Made by a program: the position numbers and the translations under genes. A DNA stretch of 16,763 nt from positions 1-16,763 of the forward strand of contig CAKTPR010000047.1 of assembly GCA_934591725.1 (NCBI GenBank). The letters run 5' to 3'. This DNA is from an uncultured Oscillospiraceae bacterium (lineage in GTDB: Bacteria; Bacillota; Clostridia; Oscillospirales; Oscillospiraceae). The notes beneath the pieces are model-generated. The model had not been told where the DNA came from. It did not search any database and saw only the letters and a program-made list of their open reading frames with translations. Positions 7,830 to 14,908 of the stretch are shown here, piece after piece. Each line of letters starts with the position of its first letter. Position 1 is the first letter of the stretch.

Positions 7830-9107
7830 ATGCAAAAACTACTGATGCTCGGCACGAGCTACGGCACCTGCGAAATGCTCCGCTACGCCAAAAGCATAGG
7901 CGTACATACCATCGTCACCGACTATAACGAACCGGAGCATTCTCTCGGCAAGCAGATAAGCGACGAATACTGGATGATAAACACCGGCGACCTCGATACT
8001 CTCGAAGCCAGGTGCCGCGAGGAGGGCGTCAACGCCGTCGTCTGCGGCATAAGCGAGTTTAACCTTGAGATGTGCATGGAGCTTTGCCGCCGTCTCGGCC
8101 TGCCGTGCTACTGCACGCCCGAGGCATGGCACTTCTCCCGCGATAAGGACGACTTCAAGCGTCTCGCCCGCTCCCTCGGTGCGCCGCTGCCCGATGACTA
8201 TTATCTCTCCGATCCCCCGACGCGCGCGGAGCTTGACGCGGTGAAGTACCCCGTCGTCGTAAAGCCCGTAGACCTCAGCTGCAACCGCGGCATCAGCTAC
8301 TGCCATAATGAACAGGAGCTGCTCGACGCCTGCGCTCTCGCCCGCTCCATGTCCAAAAGCCCGAAGCTCATTGTCGAGCGTATGCTCCACGGCGAGGAGT
8401 GGTACAGCTTCTATGCCTTCGCCGAGGGCGAGATAAGCCTCATGGCGCTGTGCGCAATGTACTCCCAGCCCGGTGAGCCGAAGAACTGCTACTCCATCAC
8501 CTCCACCGTCTCCAACAATGTTGAGCGCTATGTCACCGAGATCGACCCCTATATCCAGAAAGTCCTCAAGGCCGTCGGCTGCCGTGAGGGCATCGGCTGG
8601 GTGCAGGTCATGCTCGATGAGGACGGGCACTTCTACATAATCGAAATGGGCTACCGCCTTGACGGGGACATGATGTATATTCCCATCAAGAATCTCCTCG
8701 GCTTCGATACCGTCGCATGGCTCGTCGACTACGCCCTCGGCAGGCGCAATGACCCGGCCATGCTGCCCCCGTCCCAGACCAAGGCCTATAAGCGCTGCGG
8801 TTCGAGCTATATGCTCTGGACGAATAACGACGGCGTCATCGCCTCCATCGAGGGGCTTGATGAGATCGCCGCCATCCCCGGCGTCACGGTCGACTCTCTC
8901 GCCTGTGTCGGCGACGAGCTGACAAAGTACCAGCCCCTCGGCGATATTCTCTTCGATACCGACGATATTGAGGAGACCTGCCGCTTTATCCGGAAGGTCA
9001 ACGACACCGTGAAGATCACGAACGACCGCGGCGAAAATGTCCTCATCTATTATGATGATTTCGACTACCTCCGCAAGGTATATGAGGACGGTCTGGCGGG
9101 CAGATGA
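7830..9107 (+). CDS. ATP-grasp ligase-like protein 2
   Basis: 425 aa, same overall architecture as the preceding gene but only distantly similar. It has an N-terminal MQKLLMLGTSYGTCEML fold with VTDYNEP, then K106 (SRDKDDFKRL), K145 (VVVKPVDLSCNRGI), IVERML (181-186) and YIIEMGYRLDGDM (269-281) near the metal site. Where most relatives have E-x-N/S-P-R-GGG, this protein has EMGYRLDGD, a possible change in the metal or substrate pocket. A C-terminal extension (about 350-425: LTKYQPLGDILFDTDDIEETCRFI...) is missing from protein 1. ATG 7830 has an AAAGGA-type ribosome site and follows the first ligase by 18 bases, so the two are made together. They could act in sequence or on different acceptors. 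Substrate unknown. Confidence 0.86.
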   Translation: MQKLLMLGTSYGTCEMLRYAKSIGVHTIVTDYNEPEHSLGKQISDEYWMINTGDLDTLEARCREEGVNAVVCGISEFNLEMCMELCRRLGLPCYCTPEAWHFSRDKDDFKRLARSLGAPLPDDYYLSDPPTRAELDAVKYPVVVKPVDLSCNRGISYCHNEQELLDACALARSMSKSPKLIVERMLHGEEWYSFYAFAEGEISLMALCAMYSQPGEPKNCYSITSTVSNNVERYVTEIDPYIQKVLKAVGCREGIGWVQVMLDEDGHFYIIEMGYRLDGDMMYIPIKNLLGFDTVAWLVDYALGRRNDPAMLPPSQTKAYKRCGSSYMLWTNNDGVIASIEGLDEIAAIPGVTVDSLACVGDELTKYQPLGDILFDTDDIEETCRFIRKVNDTVKITNDRGENVLIYYDDFDYLRKVYEDGLAGR

Positions 9108-9147
9108 TCGCCCCGCCGGGCAAATACAGAGATTGGAGTGATGCGCC

Positions 9148-10659
9148 TTGCATCCGCAGATAGATAAAAAAAGATTCTTCCCCGTCGTATGTATCATCGC
9201 CGCCGTGCTGATCCTCGTCTCCGTGAGTCTGGAATCGGTACAGGCCGCGGTCGACAGTACCTATGCTTTCTTCTCCAAGCAGTTTGACTGGCTGTTCGTC
9301 GCCTCGAATCTCGCGGCGTTCATCTTCTCGCTGTGGATCGCCTTCGGCCCCTACGCCAAGGTCAAGCTCGGCGGGGAGGACGCAAAGCCTGAGTACAGCA
9401 AGTTCTCATGGATCGCCATGATGTTCACCACGAGCTGCAGCGCGGGGCTCATCGTCTTCGGCTTTATTGAGACGACCATATATTCCTCTACCGCTGTTCC
9501 CTTCCATGCCGAGCCTTTCTCCATCGAGGCCTATGAGTACGCCGCGATGTATACCCACTATCACTGGGGGCTCAACGCATGGTCGCTGTACGTGCCCGCC
9601 TCCGTCGCTGTCGGCTATATGCTCTATAACCGCCGCCAGAGCCAGATCAGCATGAGCGCGGCCTGCTCCCCGGTATTGAAATCCGGCTGCAATAAGCTCT
9701 CCGGCTGCCTGATCGACGTTTTCGGCACCTTCGGCGCGGTCGCCGCGCCCGTCACCTCGATGGGGCTCGGTATGCCGCTGCTGACCCTGCTGCTTCAGGG
9801 CATCTTCGGCATCCCTGATGAGTATGTAAAGCCGCTCCAGATCATCATCCTCGCCATCTGGGTCGCCATGTTCGGCACCAGCGTCTATCTCGGCCTGCAA
9901 AAGGGCATCAAGAACCTCAGCGACATCAACGTCTATCTCGCTTTCGCGTTCATGCTCTTCGTCGGCGTGCTCGCGGGCGTGTTCAACGTCCTCCGCGCCG
10001 AGGTCAACGCCCTCGGCCTGTACCTCCAGAACTTCGTCCACCTCATCACCTATACCGATCCCTATGGCGACGGGCAGTTTGTCCGCACATGGACGGTGTG
10101 GTACTGGGCGTGGCTCATCGTGTATATGCCGCTCATGGGTGTGTTCAACGCGCGCGTGTCCAAGGGGCGCACCCTGCGCGAGATCGCGCTGGGGCAGATG
10201 GTCTGGTGCTCTCTCGGCTGCTGGGTCGCAATGTCCACCCTCGGCAATTACGCCATCAAGATCCAGACCGGCGGCATCGCCGATATCGCCTCCGTGCTCC
10301 AGAGCTCCGGCCAGCCCGCCGCGATCCTCGCCATACTTGAGACCATGCCCTGCCCCAAGCTCATGATGGTCATCGTCGCGATCCTGTGCTTCGTGTTCAT
10401 GGCAACGACTGTCGACTCCAGCGCCTATGTCGCCGCGGAGACGACCTATATCCATGCCGACAGTGACACTCAGGCTCCCCGCTGGTGCCGCGTGTTCTGG
10501 GCAGCCGTCATATGCGTCATCACCTTTGTGCTGCTTGAGGTCGGCGGCTTCAGCGCCGTGCAGGTGCTCGCGATACTCATCGGCCTGCCGCTGGCAGTGC
10601 TGATGTTCATCGTTATCGCCTCGGCGGTCAAGGCGCTGCGTGAGGATAACCGCAGATAA
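9148..10659 (+). CDS. BCCT-family transporter (betaine/carnitine/choline type)
   Basis: 503 aa integral membrane protein with about 12 transmembrane segments. Family landmarks are PEYSKFSWIAMMFTTSCSAG (81-100), YTHYHWGLNAWSLY (135-148), the signature WTVWYWAWLIVYMPLMGVFNARVSKGRTLRE (315-345, with the Trp/Tyr substrate-cage region), and MATTVDSSAYVAA (418-430). It imports or exchanges quaternary-ammonium or related zwitterionic solutes. The first-helix segment TTSCSAGLIVFG lacks the Gly-x-Gly-x-Gly motif of betaine-specific BetP and looks more CaiT-like, which weakly suggests an exchanger or a substrate other than betaine. The start is TTG 9148, with GGAG at 9135-9138; the ATG at 9141 is out of frame. 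Its place inside a glycan operon is unusual and suggests a metabolic rather than osmotic role. Confidence 0.9.
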   Translation: MHPQIDKKRFFPVVCIIAAVLILVSVSLESVQAAVDSTYAFFSKQFDWLFVASNLAAFIFSLWIAFGPYAKVKLGGEDAKPEYSKFSWIAMMFTTSCSAGLIVFGFIETTIYSSTAVPFHAEPFSIEAYEYAAMYTHYHWGLNAWSLYVPASVAVGYMLYNRRQSQISMSAACSPVLKSGCNKLSGCLIDVFGTFGAVAAPVTSMGLGMPLLTLLLQGIFGIPDEYVKPLQIIILAIWVAMFGTSVYLGLQKGIKNLSDINVYLAFAFMLFVGVLAGVFNVLRAEVNALGLYLQNFVHLITYTDPYGDGQFVRTWTVWYWAWLIVYMPLMGVFNARVSKGRTLREIALGQMVWCSLGCWVAMSTLGNYAIKIQTGGIADIASVLQSSGQPAAILAILETMPCPKLMMVIVAILCFVFMATTVDSSAYVAAETTYIHADSDTQAPRWCRVFWAAVICVITFVLLEVGGFSAVQVLAILIGLPLAVLMFIVIASAVKALREDNRR

Positions 10660-10698
10660 ATCTCTTGTGGCCGCGTCCGCGGCAGATTGGAGTAAGAT

Positions 10699-11799
10699 AT
10701 GTCCGAAATAATCAATGTCACCCGCTCATCCATCCCGGAGTTTGAGGAGTACTGCAATGAGATCCGCAGCATCTGGGACAGCCATTGGCTCACCAACATG
10801 GGCGAAAAGCACCAGCGGCTCGAAGCGGAGCTGAAAGAGTACCTCGGCGTACAGAATGTCGCCCTGCTCACGAACGGCCACCTTGCGCTTGAAAACATCA
10901 TTGAGGCCATGGAGCTCAAGGGCGAGATCATCACCACACCTTTCACCTTTGCCTCCACCACGCACGCGATCGTCCGCTGCGGCTGCACCCCCGTGTTCTG
11001 CGACATCGACCCGACCGACTATACCATCGATGTCAGCAAACTCGAATCCCTCATCACCGATAAGACCGTCGCCATCATGCCTGTACACGTCTACGGTAAT
11101 CTCTGCAATGTTGAGGAGATAGACCGCATCGCGAAGAAGCACGGCCTCAAGGTCATCTATGACGCCGCCCACGCCTTCGGCGTAACAAAAAACGGCATCA
11201 GCTCCGCCTGCTTCGGCGACGCCGCCATGTTCTCTTTCCACGCCACCAAGGTCTTCAACACCATCGAGGGCGGCGCGCTCTGCTTCAAGGATGAAGCTTT
11301 AGCGCAGCGCATCCGCGACCTCAAGAACTTCGGCATTCAGGGGCCGGAGGACGTCGAGTATATCGGCGGCAACGCGAAGATGAACGAGTTCTGCGCGGCG
11401 ATGGGGCTGTGCAACCTGCGCCATCTCGACGGCTGGATCGCCGAGCGCAAGCTCGCCGACGAGCGTTATTGGGAGCGCCTTGACGGCGTGCCCGGTATCC
11501 GTCTCAACGCGCCGCAGAAGGGCGTCCGCTCGAACTATGCCTATTTTCCCGTCGTGTTCGACGGCTACAAATATAGCCGCGACGAGGTCTTTGACCGTCT
11601 GAATAAGCAGGGCATCGTCGCGAGAAAGTACTTCTACCCCATCACCAATTCCTTCGCCTGCTACCGCGGCCGCCCCGGCTTCGATCCCGCCGCGACCCCT
11701 GTCGCCGCGCATATCGCCGCCTGCGTCCTGACTCTCCCGCTCTATGCCGGACTGCGCACCGAGGACGTCGACCGCATCTGCGATATAATCCTTGGCTGA
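10699..11799 (+). CDS. DegT/DnrJ/EryC1/StrS-family sugar aminotransferase
   Basis: 366 aa PLP-dependent fold-type-I enzyme. FSFHATKVFNTIEGG carries the Schiff-base lysine (K184); IYDAAHAFG (153-161) carries the Asp that binds the PLP pyridine nitrogen; TTPFTFASTTHA and DIDPTDYTID are typical of the family. HATKVFNTIEGG and the overall pattern recall VioA/FdtB-type enzymes, which transaminate dTDP-keto-6-deoxyhexoses from glutamate, but the exact sugar cannot be read from sequence. No nucleotidyltransferase or dehydratase (RmlA/RmlB-like) is in the window, so the keto-sugar must come from elsewhere. ATG 10699 has GGAG at 10689-10692. Last gene of the operon, followed by a terminator. The hexapeptide acyltransferase at 3494 is a candidate next enzyme. 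Confidence 0.92.
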   Translation: MSEIINVTRSSIPEFEEYCNEIRSIWDSHWLTNMGEKHQRLEAELKEYLGVQNVALLTNGHLALENIIEAMELKGEIITTPFTFASTTHAIVRCGCTPVFCDIDPTDYTIDVSKLESLITDKTVAIMPVHVYGNLCNVEEIDRIAKKHGLKVIYDAAHAFGVTKNGISSACFGDAAMFSFHATKVFNTIEGGALCFKDEALAQRIRDLKNFGIQGPEDVEYIGGNAKMNEFCAAMGLCNLRHLDGWIAERKLADERYWERLDGVPGIRLNAPQKGVRSNYAYFPVVFDGYKYSRDEVFDRLNKQGIVARKYFYPITNSFACYRGRPGFDPAATPVAAHIAACVLTLPLYAGLRTEDVDRICDIILG

Positions 11800-11827
11800 G
11801 GACATCAACTAAAAGCAAAACATGAAC

Positions 11828-11868
11828 AACAGCAGCTCTGGAGCAAAGTACCCGGAGCTGCTGTTTCT
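11828..11868 (+). terminator. probable terminator of the glycan operon
   Basis: AACAGCAGCTC (11828-11838) pairs perfectly with GAGCTGCTGTT (11855-11865), extended by a few inner pairs. The T-run is short (TTTCT). It lies between the aminotransferase stop and the sigma-factor promoter. Confidence 0.65.
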
Positions 11869-11876
11869 AAGTTATG

Positions 11877-11902
11877 TGAAACCTATTCCGTTTTTTGTCG
11901 TA
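11877..11902 (+). promoter_or_regulatory. ECF-sigma-type promoter TGAAAC-N16-CGTA
   Basis: TGAAAC at 11877-11882, exactly 16 bases, then CGTA at 11899-11902. The spacer contains a run of six T next to the -10. This matches the known consensus of Bacillus ECF sigma factors such as SigW. It sits about 40 bases before an ECF-like sigma gene, so autoregulation is the natural reading. Confidence 0.75.
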
Positions 11903-11939
11903 TTTATGGGTGAGAGCTCTTGTACAAAGGAGGTTCAGT

Positions 11940-12497
11940 ATGGAAGACAAACAGATCGTCGATCTGTACTGGCAGCGTTCCGACCTGGCCATATCGGAAA
12001 CGGATCAGAAATACGGCAGATACTGCCGTACCATTGCCTATAATATCTGCGGCATAGCTGAGGATGCGGAAGAGTGCGTCAATGACACATGGTTCCGCGC
12101 ATGGAACCTTATGCCCGACCAGCGCCCGCCGGTATTGTCCGCATTTCTCGGCCGTATCACCAGAAGCATTTCTATTGATCGTATCAAGGCAAAAAACAGA
12201 ATAAAGCGCGGAGGAGGAGAAGCGACCCTCGCACTGGAAGAACTTGAAGAGTGCATCCCCGGCGGGACAAGCCCGGAGCAGGCTCTGGACGCAAAAGAAC
12301 TGGAAGCGGCGATCGGAAGCTTCGTTTCAGAACTGCCTGCGTCCGAGAAGAATATCTTCATCCTGCGGTACTGGTATCTCGTGCCCATTCCTGAGATATC
12401 CAAAAAGCTGTGTTATAGTCAGGGGAAGATCAAAAGCACCCTGTTCCGTACCCGCAGGAAGCTGCACGACTATTTACAGGAGGAGGGCTTATGCTGA
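11940..12497 (+). CDS. ECF-type sigma-70 family RNA polymerase sigma factor
   Basis: 185 aa. Region 2 is at about residues 22-90 (DAEECVNDTWFRAWN around -10 recognition, AFLGRITRSISIDRIKAKNR). A Gly- and Glu-rich linker precedes region 4 at about 128-180 (LPASEKNIFILRYWYLVPIPEISKKL, then the recognition helix SQGKIKSTLFRTRRKLHDYL). The two-domain build without regions 1.1 and 3 is that of ECF sigma factors. ATG 11940 has a very strong AAAGGAGGT site at 11926-11934; the frame extends upstream to 11895 without a ribosome site. It overlaps the next gene by 7 bases, a sign of coupled translation with its likely anti-sigma. The signal it answers is unknown; a cell-envelope stress role is inference. 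Confidence 0.9.
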   Translation: MEDKQIVDLYWQRSDLAISETDQKYGRYCRTIAYNICGIAEDAEECVNDTWFRAWNLMPDQRPPVLSAFLGRITRSISIDRIKAKNRIKRGGGEATLALEELEECIPGGTSPEQALDAKELEAAIGSFVSELPASEKNIFILRYWYLVPIPEISKKLCYSQGKIKSTLFRTRRKLHDYLQEEGLC

Positions 12498-13321
12498 ACT
12501 CGCTGACACTTCTTCGCGCTATGAACGGCATTCATGAGGAGGATGTAGTCATGGCCGGAAACAGTTATTTCGATGAAAAGCAAGTAAAACACTTCAAGAC
12601 AAAACGCATCATCAGCTTTGCTCTGGCCGCCGCCCTGATCTTGTCACTCGGCATTGCGGCGTATGCGGCCTTTTCCTCTATGACGCATAGAGTCCCGAAG
12701 AAGAACGAGACCTTCCGCATCAGCTGGGAGGAAGGCCCCACCGGGTATGTTGAATGGAGTGATGCAAAGCTTGCTGTCACGTTCCCCGAAACAGCCGAGA
12801 GCAAAGAGATAGAATTTCGGCCAAGCTATCTGCCGGATGAAATGTCCTCATTGCAGAACGGATCATGGCGCAGCCGCTTAACGGCCGAGAAGCTCGCTTT
12901 CAGCGGTTCGCCCCAATCCAAAATACCTGCCTATCAGGACATGATGCAGCCCCTGCTGATCGAAACGTATTATATGTCGCAGTTCAGTGACGGCGGTGCT
13001 CTTCTGCTTCTTTACTACACACCGGAGGAGATCATCGAAGAGCACTGGGACGAGCTGGGCGTTGACGTGATGCGCTTTCATTGTACGGAGCATTTTGACG
13101 CGCGGCCGGAGATTGGCATGGATGAGTATACTTTAGAGCAGGATATTATTCTGCTGTCCGACGCCGACGCCGGATGGGTAGTCCGGGTCTGCGGCGAGAT
13201 CGGCATGGACGAGCTTGTCAAGGTCGCCAGAGGTCTTGAGATCAGGGAGACCGGCAAAGTCCTGACCTGCGATGATTTTGAAGGAAATCACTTTGCCTTC
13301 ATGGACGGCGGCGTAGGCTGA
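12491..13321 (+). CDS. single-pass membrane protein, likely anti-sigma factor (DUF4367-like)
   Basis: 276 aa. The N-terminal cytoplasmic segment of about 38 residues (LLRAMNGIHEEDVVMAG) resembles the short sigma-binding or conserved head of such proteins. It is followed by one transmembrane helix at about 40-61 (IISFALAAALILSLGIAAYAAF) after a basic KTKR stop. The rest (62-276) lies outside the membrane: YLPDEM near 113, a strand-rich middle with LLLLYYTPEEI, and a C-terminal GWVVRVCGEIGMDELVKVARGLEI that matches the DUF4367 pattern. The start overlaps the sigma-factor stop (ATGCTGA), with GGAGG at 12479-12483. Overlap with a sigma gene and the topology argue for an anti-sigma or signal-sensing partner. 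No zinc-binding anti-sigma motif (HxxxCxxC) is seen, so the mode of inhibition is unclear. Confidence 0.82.
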   Translation: MLNSLTLLRAMNGIHEEDVVMAGNSYFDEKQVKHFKTKRIISFALAAALILSLGIAAYAAFSSMTHRVPKKNETFRISWEEGPTGYVEWSDAKLAVTFPETAESKEIEFRPSYLPDEMSSLQNGSWRSRLTAEKLAFSGSPQSKIPAYQDMMQPLLIETYYMSQFSDGGALLLLYYTPEEIIEEHWDELGVDVMRFHCTEHFDARPEIGMDEYTLEQDIILLSDADAGWVVRVCGEIGMDELVKVARGLEIRETGKVLTCDDFEGNHFAFMDGGVG

Positions 13322-13354
13322 TCTGCACACTGCCGCGGAAGGGCGATTTTTGTA

Positions 13355-13383
13355 TGGAAAAACTCGCCGCGATGGTATATAAT
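13355..13383 (+). promoter_or_regulatory. candidate promoter for the phosphatase-barstar gene
   Basis: A perfect TATAAT (13378-13383) with a weak TGGAAA -35 (13355-13360) at 17-base spacing. No clear terminator separates it from the upstream gene, so read-through from the sigma operon is also possible. Confidence 0.45.
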
Positions 13384-13424
13384 AAGCTATTCTGATTACG
13401 GCTTTTATAGGAGGCTGATCTCAC

Positions 13425-14129
13425 TTGACCAGAATACTTTTTGTATGTCACGGCAATATCTGCCGCAGCCCGATGGCAGAATTCGTGCTGCGCGATATGT
13501 GCTCCCGCGCGGGGCTCGCGGCGCAGTTCGATATCGCCTCCGCCGCGACGAGCAGCGAAGAGCTCGGCAACCCCGTCTATCCGCCCGCCCGGCGCAAGCT
13601 CGCCGAGCACGGCATCGGCTGCGAGGGCAAGACCGCGCGCCGCATAAGACCGGAGGATTACTATAATTACGATCTCCTCATCGGCATGGACGATGCGAAT
13701 ATGCGCAATATGGCGCGCGCCTTCGGCGGCGATCCTGAAGGCAAGCTGCACCTGCTGCTCGAGTACGCCGGCCGTCCCGGAGACGCCGTCGCCGACCCGT
13801 GGTACACGCGCGATTTTGAAGCGACATGGCGGGATGTCAACGCCGGCTGTCTCGGTCTGCTCAACGCCCTGCACCCTCAGGTGACGCTCGACCTCTCCGC
13901 CTGCCGTGAGCGCCGTGAGCTGTTCTCCGTCCTGCGCCGCGCCATGCTCTGGCAGGATTGGTACGGTGATAACCTCGATGCTCTGCACGATATTCTGACC
14001 GGGCAGCCCTATCTTGGCCGCAGCTTCACCATCATCCTGCCCGAAATCGATTCCCCCTGCCGCGCTTACGCCGAGCACATGGCAAGCGAGTTCACCGAAG
14101 CCGGACTTCCGGCGGAAGTCAAAAACTGA
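13425..14129 (+). CDS. low-molecular-weight protein tyrosine phosphatase fused to a barstar-like domain
   Basis: 234 aa in one uninterrupted frame. Residues 1-150 are an LMW-PTP: the P-loop CHGNICRS holds nucleophile C8 and R14-S15, and DPWY at 124-127 holds the general-acid Asp; both are intact, so phosphatase activity is expected. Residues about 152-234 look like barstar, the inhibitor of barnase-type RNases. LFSVLRRAMLWQDWYGDNLDALHDILTG has the same spacing as barstar helices 1-2, with D185 and D189 at the positions of barstar Asp35 and Asp39 that enter the barnase active site. TIILPE and a final Ala/Val strand complete the small alpha/beta fold. The start is TTG 13425, 10 bases after GGAGG (13410-13414); no ATG is available nearby. 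No RNase gene is in the window. Both domain calls come from motif recognition; the fusion itself is directly visible. Confidence 0.86.
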   Translation: MTRILFVCHGNICRSPMAEFVLRDMCSRAGLAAQFDIASAATSSEELGNPVYPPARRKLAEHGIGCEGKTARRIRPEDYYNYDLLIGMDDANMRNMARAFGGDPEGKLHLLLEYAGRPGDAVADPWYTRDFEATWRDVNAGCLGLLNALHPQVTLDLSACRERRELFSVLRRAMLWQDWYGDNLDALHDILTGQPYLGRSFTIILPEIDSPCRAYAEHMASEFTEAGLPAEVKN

Positions 14130-14137
14130 TCCAGCTT

Positions 14138-14185
14138 TATATGCAGAAAAGAGAGACGCTGCCGCGTCTCTCTTTTCTGCATATA
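14138..14185. terminator. bidirectional terminator, 22-bp perfect stem
   Basis: 14138-14159 is the exact reverse complement of 14164-14185, with a TGCC loop. The stem contains AAAA/TTTT blocks rather than a terminal U-run. It lies between the convergent phosphatase-barstar and DivIVA-like genes and probably serves both. Confidence 0.8.
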
Positions 14186-14191
14186 TTCATT

Positions 14192-14791
14192 TTACTGTTT
14201 CTTATCGAGGATCTCCATAAGCTCCTTGGCGATAGCGTTGACCCGCTCCCGAAGCTCCGGCATATTCTCCGTGTTCTCCTGCGCCTCCGTGTCGGACGGC
14301 TCAGGCTCTGCCTCGGCGGTATGCTCCTCCGGCATCAGCCCGCAGAGGAAATCCTGCCACTCGTTGTTGAGCATTTCGATTGCCTCGATGTGCTGCTTCT
14401 TGAGCTTGTTAAGGCAGTTCTCAACACACTTCGCGGCATACTCCTGCTGATCCGGCAGGGACTGCGCAAGCTCCCGGCGCTTATGCTCCGCCTCGCGCAC
14501 TATCGCGTCGGCCTTCTCCTGCGCCTGACGTATCGTCTCCTCCGCCTGCGCGCGTGCCTGGTCTTCTATCTTCTTTGCGAGGGCGCGCGCCGAAAGCAGC
14601 GTGTCGCCTATCTCGGACTTCTGCCCGTTGAGCGCCTCAAGCTGTGTGCGCAGCAGCTCATTTTCCTGCCCCATAGTCTCCGCCTGCTGCTGGATATTGC
14701 CGAGCAGGGCATTGACCTTATTCGCGTTATAATATTTCTTTTTGACCACGTCGATATTGACGGAGTCGAAAAACTCTTTATCCAGAGCCAT
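14192..14791 (-). CDS. DivIVA/GpsB-like coiled-coil protein
   Basis: 199 aa. The N-terminal FFDSVNIDVVKKKYYNANKVNALLGNI resembles the short membrane- or partner-binding head of DivIVA-family proteins. It is followed by a long coiled coil at about 30-110 (QENELLRTQLEALNGQKSEIGDTLL, then Ala/Glu/Arg-rich heptads), a second helical part with KCVENCLNKLKKQHIEAIEMLNNEW, an acidic linker (EEHTAEAEPEPSDTEAQENTEN), and a C-terminal helix. DivIVA-type proteins mark division sites or poles and recruit envelope machinery. The start ATG at 14791 (reading leftward) has GGGAGG 8 bases upstream; an ATG two codons earlier is too close to it. No transmembrane helix. The family call is fairly good; the exact subtype (DivIVA, GpsB or SepIVA-like) is open. 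It has its own promoter at 14859-14887. Confidence 0.75.
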   Translation of the reverse strand: MALDKEFFDSVNIDVVKKKYYNANKVNALLGNIQQQAETMGQENELLRTQLEALNGQKSEIGDTLLSARALAKKIEDQARAQAEETIRQAQEKADAIVREAEHKRRELAQSLPDQQEYAAKCVENCLNKLKKQHIEAIEMLNNEWQDFLCGLMPEEHTAEAEPEPSDTEAQENTENMPELRERVNAIAKELMEILDKKQ

Positions 14792-14858
14792 AGTCATGAC
14801 CTCCCGCCGGGGTATCACGGCTCATCCGCAATATACGGATCTCCCCGCCGTTCGGCTT

Positions 14859-14887
14859 ATTATAACAGATTATCCGCCGCTTATCAA
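14859..14887 (-). promoter_or_regulatory. promoter of the DivIVA-like gene
   Basis: On the minus strand TTGATA (14882-14887), a 17-base spacer and a perfect TATAAT (14859-14864). It is back to back with the promoter at 14909-14937. Confidence 0.75.
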
Positions 14888-14908
14888 CCGATTAAATTTT
14901 GAACGCGC

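Noticed and set aside
7839..9197. Minus-strand open frame of 452 codons opposite ATP-grasp protein 2
   Set aside because: Shadow of a well-supported plus-strand gene; no recognisable domain. The same holds for 6633-7835, 9406-10455 and 878-1729.
3494..11799. dTDP-amino-sugar pathway named to a specific product
   Set aside because: The aminotransferase resembles VioA/FdtB-type enzymes, but no nucleotide-sugar synthesis genes are present and the acyltransferase lacks an obvious diagnostic motif, so the sugar was not named.
11822..12043. Plus-strand open frame starting MNNSSSGAKYPELLF
   Set aside because: It begins inside the operon terminator hairpin and overlaps the sigma promoter and gene in another frame.
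13322..13354. Possible terminator between the anti-sigma gene and the phosphatase-barstar gene
   Set aside because: There is a TTTTT run, but the preceding GC-rich bases form only a weak, poorly placed stem; termination here is not supported.
14141..14902. Plus-strand open frame of 253 codons opposite the DivIVA-like gene
   Set aside because: Leucine/arginine-rich translation of antisense coiled-coil codons, starting inside a terminator stem, without a ribosome site.
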